A stretch of DNA of 64,000 nt from Hymenobacter piscis (GCF_018760735.1 NZ_JAHHZN010000006.1:1-64000), one strand, 5' to 3'; shown: positions 46,981 to 56,318, counted from the first letter of the stretch. The notes: a model not told the origin generated them from the letters alone. Numbers and translations are program-made.

Positions 46981-47159
46981 GTTTTGGGGGGGCGGGGCGA
47001 GGTGGTTCGGGTTAATGTAGTGTCTTTGAGCAGCCGGGCGTTGCGGGGGAAGGGGTAGTTTGTTGGCAACAAGATAGCACCGCTTTTCCAGCGGAAGTTC
47101 TGCTACACCATCTCAACCAACCTTTTCCCTGCCAGAAACGCCCGGATACGAATACATCG

Positions 47160-47319
47160 GCCCTCTTCCGCACCGGAAGTGTTCCGAAATAAGCGCATCT
47201 GCCCTCTTCTGAGGCGGAAGTGAATGGATACAATTATTTCGGGGCACTTCCTCCCCGGAAGAGGATGAAAATTTTTATTTCCGGGCACTTCCGGGCGGTA
47301 GGAGCTTGCGGCGGAAGTG
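47160..47319. repeat. Regular array of CTTCCG/CGGAAG palindromes
   Basis: Copies of about 22 bp lie at 47160-47181, 47201-47222, 47245-47264 (inverted) and 47286-47305 (inverted, weaker), with a half copy near 47304-47319. Each has the outer form CCTCTTCCG...CGGAAGTG and is itself a small dyad. Start-to-start intervals are 41, 44 and 41 bp. It sits just upstream of the gene at 47358. Confidence 0.75.
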
Positions 47320-47357
47320 TTATCTTATTGGTATCCTTTACCCTAACCTTTTTTACT

Positions 47358-48050
47358 ATGTCCGATTCGCTTACGCCGGCTCCGGCCGGCACGCCCAAAC
47401 CGATCCGCCGTACCAGTCAGCTGCCCGCTTCGGAAGTGGCGCTGGCCGCGCTGGCTACCACCGTCGCCGGGGTCTGGCAAACTTCGGAGCTGCCCGATCT
47501 GCTCTGGCTCCGCAAGGAAGACCTGGCCGCCCAGGCTGCCGACTTCGCCCGGCACCGCGCCGCCGCCGAGGCGGCCAGCGACCAGCGCACGCCCCAGGCC
47601 CGGCGCCTGCAGGCCCTCGACAAAGAGCTGGCCCGGGGCCTGTCCTTCGTGAAAAACTACCTGGCCGAGGAGCACGAGGAAAACGAGGGCCGCGCCTACT
47701 ACCCCGAGTTCGGCCTGGTAAAAGAGGGCGGCAAATACACCCTGCCCGCCGCCCGCGCCGAGCGACTGACGGCCCTGAGTAAGCTGCTGCGGGCCCTCAA
47801 AACCCACGGCTTCGACCAGAAGAAATACGGTACCGCTTTCTGGCAGCCGCTAACCCAGGAATATGCCCGGCTGGTGCAAGAAAGTACCGCCACGGCCGGT
47901 GAACGGAGCCGCCAGGTCAGCGCCAAGGGCCAGGGCGAGCTGCAGCTGCGCAAGGCCCTGGGAGCCCTTATCCACCACCTCAAGGCCCATTACCCCGATA
48001 CGTTTGCCGCCCAGCTGCGGGCGTTCGGCTTCCAGAAGGAGAGCTACTAG
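47358..48050 (+). CDS. Unknown helical protein
   Basis: 230 residues from MSDSLTPAPAGTPKPIRR. It is charged, helical and soluble, with no signal peptide. Segments such as LSFVKNYLAEEHEENEGRAY and LGALIHHLKAHYPDTF look conserved-type, but I do not recognise a family. The frame upstream to 47220 runs through the palindrome array and is less likely. It ends before a strong terminator. Confidence 0.65.
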   Translation: MSDSLTPAPAGTPKPIRRTSQLPASEVALAALATTVAGVWQTSELPDLLWLRKEDLAAQAADFARHRAAAEAASDQRTPQARRLQALDKELARGLSFVKNYLAEEHEENEGRAYYPEFGLVKEGGKYTLPAARAERLTALSKLLRALKTHGFDQKKYGTAFWQPLTQEYARLVQESTATAGERSRQVSAKGQGELQLRKALGALIHHLKAHYPDTFAAQLRAFGFQKESY

Positions 48051-48164
48051 TTTTTCTGCGCGAATCTCCGGTGCCGGCTTCCTGCCCGCCCGCGCAGTAC
48101 CCGCCGGCCGCCGGCTATAACCGGGCAACCAACCACCAGAGGTAGGGCTAGGTAAGCCCAAAAA

Positions 48165-48194
48165 GAGAAGGCCCGCCGATTGGCGGGCCTTCTC
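48165..48194. terminator. Terminator hairpin
   Basis: A 13-bp perfect stem GAGAAGGCCCGCC with a 4-base loop, between the convergent genes ending at 48050 and 48251. Confidence 0.85.
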
Positions 48195-48250
48195 GTTGAT
48201 AAGATCCGGAGGATACCGGCCAGCAGCTACCTACTGGCTACTCCAACCAG

Positions 48251-50533
48251 CTATTGCTTCACGAACCGCTCGTGGAAGGTTTTCTGGCCGTCGCTGACGG
48301 TGAGCAGGTACACGCCACTGGCCAAGTTGGCCACGTTCAGCTGGCCGTTTTCGAAGCGGACGTTGGCTGCTTTGGCGCCCCGCAGATCGGTAACTGAAGC
48401 GGACACGACCGGGGCCTTACCGGCCAGCACGATGTGGAGCACGTTGGCGGCCGGGTTCGGATACAGCGTCAGGGCCTTCTCGAAGCCAGCGTTGCCGGCC
48501 GCGGTAATCTGCGCCGCTTCGTACACCTCGGTGCCGGCCGGCTGGCTGGTGCCGTCGGTGATGGTAACGGAGTAGTCTTCGGTTTCGCCGTAGGTGTAGC
48601 TGTTGCAGCTGGTGGTAGCGGCATTGTCGCTCATCGTTACCCGCAGGCGGGTTTTGCCGGTTATGGCCGAAGCAGGCACGGTGAAGGATGCCGACAAGGT
48701 GCCGCTGCTCGACGAGGCGCCTGATACAACTCGTTCGCCGGCATCGAGGAAGTCACCGTCCTGGTTGTAGTCGATGTACACGCGCCAGTTCTCGGTGTAG
48801 GCCGTGGAGCGGAAGCCCGCCGAGATGTTGATGGTTTGGGCCGAACCGGCCGGGAGGTCGGTGTTCAGGGCCGTCCCGTCGTAGTAGCCGCCATCGGCCC
48901 CCGACGTGCGGTTGATGCTGCCCAGGCGAACCAGATCAATCCACTCGTAGCTCACGTTGTTGCCTTTGCTGGCGCAGTACGTAACGGGGGCCGGCGGCGT
49001 GGGTGGGGGCGGGGTGGGCGTCGTGGGCGGGGTGGTGCCGTCGGTGGGGGCCGTACCGGTAATGGTGAACGAGCCGAGCGAGGCGTAGTTGGTATACCCG
49101 TCGATGAGGGGGCTGCCCGAGCCGGTGCCGCTTACCTGCAGGTAGAAGGTGCCGGCGGGCAGGGTGGTGCTGATGGTGGCGTTGAGCTTGTCGGCGCCGG
49201 CCGTATCGTAGGAGCCCAGCTCGGCCCCGTTGCTATCGAGCAGGCGCACCAGCACGTTGAGGTTGCCGTAGCGGGCCACCGTGTTCACGTTGAAGCTCAC
49301 GGCCCCGCCGCTGGTGGTGAAGCGGAAATAATCCTGGTCGGCGGTACGCTCTACCACGCCGTTGCCGCTCAGGCTGGTGCCGCTGCGGGCCAGGGCCGAG
49401 GCGGCGGTGGTGGAGTTGCCGTGGTCATCGGTGCGGTAGCCCACGTTGTAGGTGGTGCTGGCAATGATGGCCAGATCGTCCTGGGTCTGGTTGGCCTGGG
49501 CGTACTCGCCCTTGCTCCACTGGGTAACGGGCTTGTAGTAGCCCACGCCCATAATCGGGGCCCACGAGCCCTGACCCTGGTAATACCCCTCACTGGGGCT
49601 GATGCGGCCGTCGTGGCTCAGGCCCAGGGTGTGGCCGAGCTCGTGCGAGGTGGCTTCGCCCCCGGCCTTGGGGTCGTTCATGAACACCCAGCAGGGCGTG
49701 TCGTTATTGTACCGGAACGAGGTTACGTAGGCTACGCCGCCCGCTCCCGGCGCCGCCGTGTTGGTGGGCGTCACGATGCAGCGCATGCGCATGTTCATGG
49801 GGTAGGAGTTGAACACGGCCAGGTCGGTGGTCACGTTCATGCTGAAAGGCCGGAAGTCCTCGCTCACCAGCTCCCAGAAGGCCTGCACTTTGGCGGGGTC
49901 GTTTTCAATGCCCGAAGGCGCGGCGTCAATCGGGTTGCCGTTGTTCCAGGGCGTGCCCACCACGTACTCGCCATCGAGGTCGATGTAGAGGCAGCCCTTG
50001 GCGCCGGGCAGGCTCTGCAACGATGGTACGGCCGAGGCGGCGGCGGCGCGTTTGACCGGCGCCGGGGCGGGCGCCTGGTAGCCCAGGGGCTGGTCGTAAT
50101 CGATGCAGATGACCTGGTCGATGTCCACTTCCTGCACCTGGGCGTTGCCCCGCGCATCGGCCGAGTAGCGGTAGGCCCGTTTGGCGGCGCGCAGCACAAT
50201 GTTACCTTCTACCTGGTCGCCCTCCACCCGCACGAAAAACGAGGAGCCGGGGACGCCGGCCAGCTCGCCCACCAGGTATTCCCCGGCCGCGGCCAGGTCT
50301 TCGCGGTAGTTCACCTGGCCGGTGAAGGTTTTGTCGGCGCTGACCCGCAGCGTTACCCGGGGTTTGGGCTGGCGGCGGGCCAGGTCGGCGGCCACCTGGT
50401 TTTCGAGCTGCTGCACCAGACTTTGGGCGCTGCCCAACTGGTACACCGGTCCGGCGGGCCGTTTCTGGGCGAAGGCGGCTGATGGGCCCAGCAGCAGGGC
50501 CGCACCGAGCCCGTACGCATAAAATTTGTTCAT
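48251..50533 (-). CDS. Secreted metzincin protease with GEVED domain, T9SS tail
   Basis: 760 residues from MNKFYAYGLGAALLLGPS (signal peptide). The zinc site is HELGHTLGLSHDGR (HExxHxxGxxH), with the Met-turn in WAPIMGVGYY, which defines a metzincin. A pre-peptidase-like beta domain follows (about 395-515), then a Pro/Thr linker, a GEVED-like domain (WRVYIDYNQDGDFLDAGE) and a type IX secretion sorting tail (LYPNPAANVLHIVLAGKA to the end). The first 460 or so residues are paralogous to the protease at 51009-53492. Likely an extracellular proteinase. Confidence 0.88.
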   Translation of the reverse strand: MNKFYAYGLGAALLLGPSAAFAQKRPAGPVYQLGSAQSLVQQLENQVAADLARRQPKPRVTLRVSADKTFTGQVNYREDLAAAGEYLVGELAGVPGSSFFVRVEGDQVEGNIVLRAAKRAYRYSADARGNAQVQEVDIDQVICIDYDQPLGYQAPAPAPVKRAAAASAVPSLQSLPGAKGCLYIDLDGEYVVGTPWNNGNPIDAAPSGIENDPAKVQAFWELVSEDFRPFSMNVTTDLAVFNSYPMNMRMRCIVTPTNTAAPGAGGVAYVTSFRYNNDTPCWVFMNDPKAGGEATSHELGHTLGLSHDGRISPSEGYYQGQGSWAPIMGVGYYKPVTQWSKGEYAQANQTQDDLAIIASTTYNVGYRTDDHGNSTTAASALARSGTSLSGNGVVERTADQDYFRFTTSGGAVSFNVNTVARYGNLNVLVRLLDSNGAELGSYDTAGADKLNATISTTLPAGTFYLQVSGTGSGSPLIDGYTNYASLGSFTITGTAPTDGTTPPTTPTPPPPTPPAPVTYCASKGNNVSYEWIDLVRLGSINRTSGADGGYYDGTALNTDLPAGSAQTINISAGFRSTAYTENWRVYIDYNQDGDFLDAGERVVSGASSSSGTLSASFTVPASAITGKTRLRVTMSDNAATTSCNSYTYGETEDYSVTITDGTSQPAGTEVYEAAQITAAGNAGFEKALTLYPNPAANVLHIVLAGKAPVVSASVTDLRGAKAANVRFENGQLNVANLASGVYLLTVSDGQKTFHERFVKQ

Positions 50534-51008
50534 GATAATGGGGGTTGTGGAAAAGAAAAGGAGAGCAGTACCAGGGGCAGAAAGGGATTCGGGCTCCCTG
50601 GTTTCCGGCAAATGTACCACTATATAGATAATGTGCAATTATTGGATATTTTATATATAGAGCTGACGCCTAGGTTATTGGCCGCAAGAAGGCCCGCGTT
50701 ACCCGGGGGCAGTCACCAGAAAATCGACCTGTGTACTTGTTTTGCCGCATCAAGAGCGTGTTACGACCAGCCGGACCATCCCGTCGGGCCAGCTGTCTGG
50801 TGGGGGGCAGAGGAGGGACGGAGTCATCGAAAAGAACAAAATTTTGTTAATCCTTACGGAGAATATCATCGTAAGTACCAAACTTTTTTTGCGGTCCTTT
50901 TACCTCGTTCCGGCAGTCTCGGCTGCCTGCTAATGACCCCGCCCCCCACTGGCCACTCCCGGTTGGGAACTGCCAGCGGGGGGCGGGGTCGTTGGTAGGC
51001 GGCCGAGC
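50534..51008. other. Intergenic region between the two proteases
   Basis: 475 bp. An AT-rich part near 50615-50665 contains short TATATA elements and may hold the promoter of the downstream protease. The right end has the terminator at 50935-50990. No gene supported. Confidence 0.5.
50935..50990. terminator. GC-rich terminator hairpin
   Basis: A 19-bp perfect stem, 50935-50953 with 50972-50990, beyond the stop of the second protease gene. Confidence 0.85.
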
Positions 51009-53492
51009 CTACTTCAGAAAGCGCCGGCTGATGGTAGACTCATTAGGGCCGGTCACTCTGAGCACGTATACCCCCGGCGGAAGAGCCGCCACGTCAATGG
51101 CCTGGTCCGGTTGGTACCTACCCTGCCACACCTGTTGCCCTACTATGTTGAGGATGCGCACCTGTCCGCCCGCAAAATCGGCCGGGGCCCGCACCGTCAG
51201 CCGGTCGCTAACCGGGTTGGGGTAGAGCAGCAGTTCCGTGGGAGCCAGGAGGCCGGCGCTGGCCACGGGAGCCGCCATCGGGCTGTCGGGCGCGGCCACG
51301 GCGGCAGTGCTGACTTTGGTAATGCGGACCCAATTGAGGTTCCAGCCGCCGGTCTGGGCGTAGATACCGAAGTTGTAGGTGCCGGCCGTCAGGTTCACGG
51401 TGCGGCTGACGGTGGTCCAGTTCTGCCAGCCGCCGGTGCCGCCCACGCTGGTGGAGCCCAGCTGGGTGGAGCCCGCGTTCAGGTCAGCCGAGATGGTGCC
51501 GCCGCCCGTGCCGCTGGCCATGCGGTACTCAAGCAGGTAGGCGCCGGAGGTGGGGAAGCTGATGGCGTTCCAGACCAGGTAGTCGCCGGCATCCACGTAG
51601 CCCATGTTCTGGCCGCCCTCCGAGCAGGCCTCCACGGTCATGCCGTTGTTGAGGGTAGCGGCCTCGGCTTCGAGCAGGCGGGAGAAGGTGGCGGTGGAGG
51701 CGGCTCGCACGCGCAGGGAGGTGGTTTTGTCGTTCCAGTTGTCGGTGCCGAGCGGGTTGCCGACCAAGCAGGCGTTGCCGGCGCTGGTCACCAGCAGGCT
51801 GGCGCCGGTGAAGTTGTCGTTTTCGTAGAGCACGGCTTCGTAGCCGGAGCTGACGCGCAGCGAGGAGAGGTCGTCGTTGAGCAGGCCGCGGCTTAGCAGG
51901 GCGCTCAGGGGGTAGTCGCCGGGGGGCAGGGCCACGGCCGTGCCCGTGTAGTTACAGTCCTTGTACAGCGTAGCCACCCCAGAGTTGGTGCCGCCGGCCG
52001 GGGCCGTACCCGTGATGGTGAAGGTGCCCAGGGAGCCGTAATCGGAGTAGCCGTCGGTGGCGGGGTTGCCGGAGCTGGTGCCGTCGATTTGCAGGTAGTA
52101 GGTGCCCGCGCCCAGGCTGGCATTCACGGTCACGTTCAGGTTACCGCCGCCGGCCGCGTCAAACGTACCAATCTGGGTACCGCGGCCATCAAACAGGCGC
52201 GCCACAATATCGAGGTTGCCGTAGCGGCCCACCGTGTTCACGTTGAAGCTCACGGCCCCGCCGCCGGTGGTGAAGCTGAAGTAGTCCTGGTCGGAAGTGC
52301 GTTCAATGATGCCTTTGCCCGTTAGGCTGGTGCCGCTGCGGGCCAGGGCCGTAGCCGAGTTGGTGGAGTTGCCGTGGTCGTCGGCGCGGTAGCCCACGTT
52401 GTAGGTGGTGCTGGCAATGATGGCCAGGTCGTCCTGGGTTTGACTGGCGCGGTTGTATTCGCCCCGGCTCCACTGGGTAACCGGCTTGTAGTAACCCGCG
52501 CCCATGATGGGGGCCCAGGCCCCGGCATTATCCTGGGCCGTGTAATACTCCTCGTTCGGGTTCAGGCGGCCGTCGTGGCTCAGGCCCAGGGTGTGGCCCA
52601 CTTCGTGGGAAGCGGCTTCGCCCCCGGCCTTGGGGTCGTTCATGAACACCCAGCAGGGCGTGTCGTCGTTGCCCCGGAACGAGGTCAGGTAGGCTACGCC
52701 GCCCGCCCCCGGCGCCGCCGTGTTGGTGGGCGTCACGATGCAGCGCATGCGCATGTTTTTGGGGTAGGAGTTGAACACCGCCTCGTCGGTGGTCACGTTG
52801 ATGCTGAAGGGGCGGAAATCCTCGCTCACCAGCTCCCAGAAGGCCTGCACCTTGGCCGCGTCGTTCTCAATGCCAGAGGGGGCGGCGTTGATGGGGTTGC
52901 CATTGTTCCAGGGCGTGCCTGCTACGTACTGGCCATCAAGGTCGAGCATAATACAGCCCCGGGCGCCGGGCAGGCTCTGCAACGACACCACAGCAGCGCG
53001 CTGGGCCGTACCCGCACTCGGTGGGGCCGGATACTGGTAACCCAGGGGCTGGTTGTAGTCGATGCAGATCACCTTGTCAATATCCACCTGCTGCACTTGG
53101 GCATTACCTCGGGCGTCGGCCGAGTAGCGGTAAGCCTGGCGGGTGTTGCGCAGGATGATATGGCCTTCCACCTGATTGCCTTCGACCCGCACGAAAAAGG
53201 AAGAATTTGGCACACCGGCCAACTCGCCTACCAAGTATTCCCCGGCCGCGGCCAGGTCTTCGCGGTAGTTCACCTGGCCGGTGAAGGTTTTGTTGGCGGC
53301 TACCTGCAGCGTTACCCGGGGTTTGGGCTGGCGGCGGGCCAGGTCGGCGGCCACCTGGTTTTCGAGCTGGCGAACCAGCGTTTGGGTGCTTCCCAACTCG
53401 TAAGCGGGGCCGGCGGCCCGGTTTTGGGCGGTGGCCGTTGTGCCCCCGAGCAGGAGCGCCGCCCCGAGTCCGTACGCATACAGTTTGTTCAT
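51009..53492 (-). CDS. Secreted metzincin protease with crystallin and CBM6 domains, T9SS tail
   Basis: 827 residues. Signal peptide MNKLYAYGLGAALLLGGTT. Zinc site HEVGHTLGLSHDGR with Met-turn WAPIMGAGYY. The N-terminal two thirds match the neighbouring protease. The C-terminal third differs: a beta/gamma-crystallin-like segment (ATLYKDCNYTGTAVALPPGD), a CBM6-like domain (AEAATLNNGMTVEACSEGG to GGWNLNWVRI) and a type IX secretion tail (LLLYPNPVSDRLTV). The crystallin/CBM6 module is almost identical in DNA to that of the GH64 gene next door. Confidence 0.9.
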   Translation of the reverse strand: MNKLYAYGLGAALLLGGTTATAQNRAAGPAYELGSTQTLVRQLENQVAADLARRQPKPRVTLQVAANKTFTGQVNYREDLAAAGEYLVGELAGVPNSSFFVRVEGNQVEGHIILRNTRQAYRYSADARGNAQVQQVDIDKVICIDYNQPLGYQYPAPPSAGTAQRAAVVSLQSLPGARGCIMLDLDGQYVAGTPWNNGNPINAAPSGIENDAAKVQAFWELVSEDFRPFSINVTTDEAVFNSYPKNMRMRCIVTPTNTAAPGAGGVAYLTSFRGNDDTPCWVFMNDPKAGGEAASHEVGHTLGLSHDGRLNPNEEYYTAQDNAGAWAPIMGAGYYKPVTQWSRGEYNRASQTQDDLAIIASTTYNVGYRADDHGNSTNSATALARSGTSLTGKGIIERTSDQDYFSFTTGGGAVSFNVNTVGRYGNLDIVARLFDGRGTQIGTFDAAGGGNLNVTVNASLGAGTYYLQIDGTSSGNPATDGYSDYGSLGTFTITGTAPAGGTNSGVATLYKDCNYTGTAVALPPGDYPLSALLSRGLLNDDLSSLRVSSGYEAVLYENDNFTGASLLVTSAGNACLVGNPLGTDNWNDKTTSLRVRAASTATFSRLLEAEAATLNNGMTVEACSEGGQNMGYVDAGDYLVWNAISFPTSGAYLLEYRMASGTGGGTISADLNAGSTQLGSTSVGGTGGWQNWTTVSRTVNLTAGTYNFGIYAQTGGWNLNWVRITKVSTAAVAAPDSPMAAPVASAGLLAPTELLLYPNPVSDRLTVRAPADFAGGQVRILNIVGQQVWQGRYQPDQAIDVAALPPGVYVLRVTGPNESTISRRFLK
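51305..51981. repeat. Crystallin/CBM6 module, copy in the protease gene
   Basis: About 677 bp, matching 53870-54546 at an offset of 2565 bp with roughly ten differences by eye. The homology breaks sharply at both ends. Confidence 0.9.
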
Positions 53493-53579
53493 AGTAGTAG
53501 GGTTGGTTGTGGAGAGGAAGTAAAATCAGAACATGAAAAGGGGACGCAACCGAGCGGCTGCTTCCCCTTCTTTCAGGAA

Positions 53580-55811
53580 TTATTGCTTACTGAAGCGGCG
53601 CACCAGCTTATGCTTGTCCGGGCTGATGACGAGCAGCGTGTACACACCGGCTGGAAGCTGGCTCACGTTCAGGGTTGTCTGCTGGCTCAGGTGGCCGGTG
53701 GTTACTACCTGGCCCAGCGTATTCACAATCTGATATTCGCCGCTGCCCAGCGCAGCATTCAAAGTCAAATGAAGCTGGCCATCGGTGACGGGGTTGGGGA
53801 AGAGGCGCAGGTCAGCTGCCTCGTCAGCGGCGCCGGCTGTCGTGGCCGTGACGGTGGCGGGGCGGGCAGCAGTGTTGACTTTGGTAATGCGGACCCAATT
53901 GAGGTTCCAGCCGCCGGTCTGGGCGTAGATGCCGAAGTTGTAGGTGCCGGCCGTCAGGTTCACGGTGCGGCTGACGGTGGTCCAGTTCTGCCAGCCGCCG
54001 GTGCCGCCCACGCTGGTGGAGCCCAGCTGGATGGCGCCCGCGTTCAGGTCGGCCGAGAGGGTGCCGCCGCCCGTGCCGCTGGCCATGCGGTACTCAATCA
54101 GGTAGGCGCCGGAGGTGGGGAAGCTGATGGCGTTCCAGACCAGGTAGTCGCCGGCATCCACGTAGCCCATGTTCTGGCCGCCTTCCGAGCAGGCCTCCAC
54201 GGTCATGCCGTTGTTGAGGGTAGCGGCCTCGGCTTCGAGCAGGCGGGAGAAGGTGGCGGTGGAGGCGGCTCGCACGCGCAGGGAGGTGGTTTTGTCGTTC
54301 CAGTTGTCGGTGCCGAGCGGGTTGCCGACCAAGCAGGCGTTGCCGGCGCTGGTCACCAGCAGGCTGGCGCCGGTGAAGTTGTCGTTTTCGTAGAGCACGG
54401 CTTCGTAGCCGGAGCTGACGCGCAGCGAGGAGAGGTCGTCGTTGAGCAGGCCGCGGCTTAGCAGGGCGCTCAGGGGGTAGTCGCCGGGGGGCAGGGCCAC
54501 GGCCGTGCCCGTGTAGTTACAGTCCTTGTACAGCGTAGCCACCCCACCGGCTGGTGGGGGCGTAGTGCCCGCGAATCCCCCGAAAGTAGCCGTTACCCGG
54601 GTGGGCTGGGCCGCGTGCACCGATGACGACTGGTCGTTCACGTCATCGTAGGCGAAGCCGTAGTTGAGGTTGTCCACGCTGATGCCGCCCTGGTGCCAGA
54701 ACCGGGCGTAGTAGTTGGCCGGGGCCGTTTGGTAGTACTGAGCCGCGTTGTACCAGTTCTGCTGGCCGGGGTTGGCAGTAGTGGTATTCACCACGTGGCG
54801 GTTGATGGCGGCGCAGAGCTGGGCCTGCACTACCAGGTCGCAGTCCCCGTCGCCCACCCGGTTGTCGAGGGCGCCCTTACCTTCCAGCACTTCCTGGGTG
54901 GTGGGTTTGCGGGCCACCACGCCCGTGCGCCCCGCAAAGCCGCCCGACTGCCCCACCACCGTGAGCCGCCCGTTGCTGATGCGGCCCTTGAAAACGCCCG
55001 CGTCGCCGGCGTAAAAAATCAGGTCCTCGTTCGCGTACTTGCTCCAGATGGCATCAATGTAGGAGCCGAAGTAACCCACCTGGGTGCCGCCGCTCTGGAA
55101 CGCCGGCGACTTGCCGGGGCAGGTGATGGTGCCGGCCGCAGTATTGAGCAGGCTCTGGAACGCCGGCGGCGCAAACGACTGGTAGGCGGAGAGAATATCG
55201 GCGTGGCTCTTCAGCTCGCCCACGCGCTTGTAGTAGCCCCCGCCGCCCCACAGCTCCAGGCCCATGGGATAGTGATAGGAATCCACGCGGGTGGGGTTGC
55301 CGAAGAAGCCGTACTGGTTGTTGGTCAGCTCGATGAACTCGTAGCGAATTCCCTTGTTGGGGTCGTTGGGGTTCTGGAAGTCCGGGGCTGCGTAGCCCGA
55401 GGGCGCGCCCGAAGCCCCGAAGAAGTACAGGTACAGCTGCTGGCCCTGGGCAATGAACACCCGGCAGCCGGCAATGTAGGGCAGGGTGAAGGTCTTGTTG
55501 GGAATGTCGCTCAGGCGGAAAAAGCAGCCCGCGTACTTCGAGTTCTGGCCCGGGCCGGTATTGCCGTTGTAGGTGGGCCCCGTCACGGTATTGTACGCCG
55601 ACGACATGGGCAGTACCTGGCCGTTGCGCGGATTTACCCACACGTGGTTGCCCGCCCCGTCAATGCCCACAATGGCTACGAACAGGGAGTTATCGGCGAA
55701 GGGGGAGTTATTGGCAATGGTAAACGGAACGTTGCCCTGGGCGCGCCCCGGGTAGGGGGCCAGCGCCCCGAGCAGCAGGCAGAGGAGGGAAAGAAGCGTA
55801 AGCTTTTTCAT
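53580..55811 (-). CDS. GH64-like beta-1,3-glucanase with crystallin, CBM6 and T9SS tail
   Basis: 743 residues from MKKLTLLSLLCLLLGALAP (signal peptide). The N-terminal 370 residues fit the GH64/thaumatin-like glucanase group: VPFTIANNSPFADNSLFVAI, FFRLSDIPNKTFTLPYIAG, IRYEFIELT. A crystallin-like and a CBM6-like domain follow, then a type IX secretion tail (LRLFPNPVTDGQLHLTLN). GH64 enzymes cut beta-1,3-glucans such as fungal wall or curdlan. The frame to 56033 adds no plausible N-terminus. Confidence 0.88.
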   Translation of the reverse strand: MKKLTLLSLLCLLLGALAPYPGRAQGNVPFTIANNSPFADNSLFVAIVGIDGAGNHVWVNPRNGQVLPMSSAYNTVTGPTYNGNTGPGQNSKYAGCFFRLSDIPNKTFTLPYIAGCRVFIAQGQQLYLYFFGASGAPSGYAAPDFQNPNDPNKGIRYEFIELTNNQYGFFGNPTRVDSYHYPMGLELWGGGGYYKRVGELKSHADILSAYQSFAPPAFQSLLNTAAGTITCPGKSPAFQSGGTQVGYFGSYIDAIWSKYANEDLIFYAGDAGVFKGRISNGRLTVVGQSGGFAGRTGVVARKPTTQEVLEGKGALDNRVGDGDCDLVVQAQLCAAINRHVVNTTTANPGQQNWYNAAQYYQTAPANYYARFWHQGGISVDNLNYGFAYDDVNDQSSSVHAAQPTRVTATFGGFAGTTPPPAGGVATLYKDCNYTGTAVALPPGDYPLSALLSRGLLNDDLSSLRVSSGYEAVLYENDNFTGASLLVTSAGNACLVGNPLGTDNWNDKTTSLRVRAASTATFSRLLEAEAATLNNGMTVEACSEGGQNMGYVDAGDYLVWNAISFPTSGAYLIEYRMASGTGGGTLSADLNAGAIQLGSTSVGGTGGWQNWTTVSRTVNLTAGTYNFGIYAQTGGWNLNWVRITKVNTAARPATVTATTAGAADEAADLRLFPNPVTDGQLHLTLNAALGSGEYQIVNTLGQVVTTGHLSQQTTLNVSQLPAGVYTLLVISPDKHKLVRRFSKQ
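53870..54546. repeat. Crystallin/CBM6 module, copy in the glucanase gene
   Basis: Second copy of the 677-bp module at 51305-51981. Observed differences include single bases near 53927, 54028-54060, 54098 and 54186. Confidence 0.9.
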
Positions 55812-55994
55812 AGTGGTAGGTTGTGGTGGGAAGAACAGAAGGCCTTTGCGCAGCGGCGAAGGCAAGGCCAGAGGACGGGGGAGCGGTACAGGTGCCCAGG
55901 CAGCGCCAACAACCGCCTTTGCGGAACGAAAAACGCGCCGGTAGCCTAGGTGCAGCTCCGGTTTAAGCCCTCCAAGCAAGGTTCTTTTGGGGAG

Positions 55995-56037
55995 AAAAAA
56001 AAGCCGTTGGGCCGGGGCTTCTGCCCGGTCCAACGGC
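55995..56037 (-). terminator. Terminator hairpin with long U run
   Basis: Stem AGCCGTTGG.../...CCAACGGCT with an inner GCCGGGG/CCCGGT stem. In the minus-strand transcript it is followed by eight U. No annotated gene ends right before it, which suggests an unannotated transcript from the right. Confidence 0.75.
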
Positions 56038-56258
56038 TCCTAAACGCTTACAACACACGCCCGATACGGCTCCGTGCCAGTTCCGGGCAGCCCTGCGGGC
56101 GCATCCGCAAAATGCCGCTTCCGGAGGGCTGACCGCCGGCCGGCGTTTAAAAAACAATCCGGACCGGTATTTTTTTTAGTTGATTAACCGTCTCTCAGAT
56201 GCAGATAGATGCAGAACTGAAGCCCCGGCGTTGAATCCAAGGGAGCCAAAACCAAAAA

Positions 56259-56287
56259 GCGGCTGAAGCTGCAAGAGCTTCAGCCGC
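56259..56287 (-). terminator. Terminator after cold-shock gene
   Basis: A 12-bp perfect stem GCGGCTGAAGCT with a 5-base loop and a U run in the minus-strand transcript, 32 bp after the stop at 56319. Confidence 0.88.
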
Positions 56288-56318
56288 CTGGCTGCGTCGT
56301 TATCTGTAAACGGACCGG

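Larger units (their letters stand above)
46794..47357. other. Gene-poor region with relic and palindromes
   Basis: 564 bp. It contains a dead gene fragment (46848-46980) and a regular array of small palindromes (47160-47319). Reading frames across the palindromes are not convincing as genes. Confidence 0.6.
55812..56318. other. Intergenic region before the glucanase, possible small RNA
   Basis: 507 bp between the glucanase start and the cold-shock gene end. Two terminator-like hairpins lie here, at 55995-56037 and 56259-56287, both with U runs in the minus-strand direction. The segment between them (56038-56258) is GC-rich, can fold, and has no protein I believe. It could be a small RNA transcribed leftward; I have no family match. 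Confidence 0.35.

Noticed and set aside
47160..47319. Short regularly spaced repeats considered as a CRISPR array
   Set aside because: Repeats vary, are palindromic, occur in both orientations and have spacers of about 20 bp; no cas genes.
48836..54461. Long plus-strand frames opposite the two protease genes and the glucanase gene
   Set aside because: Rich in Val, Gly, Ala and His with no motifs; the minus-strand genes have zinc sites, signal peptides and sorting tails.
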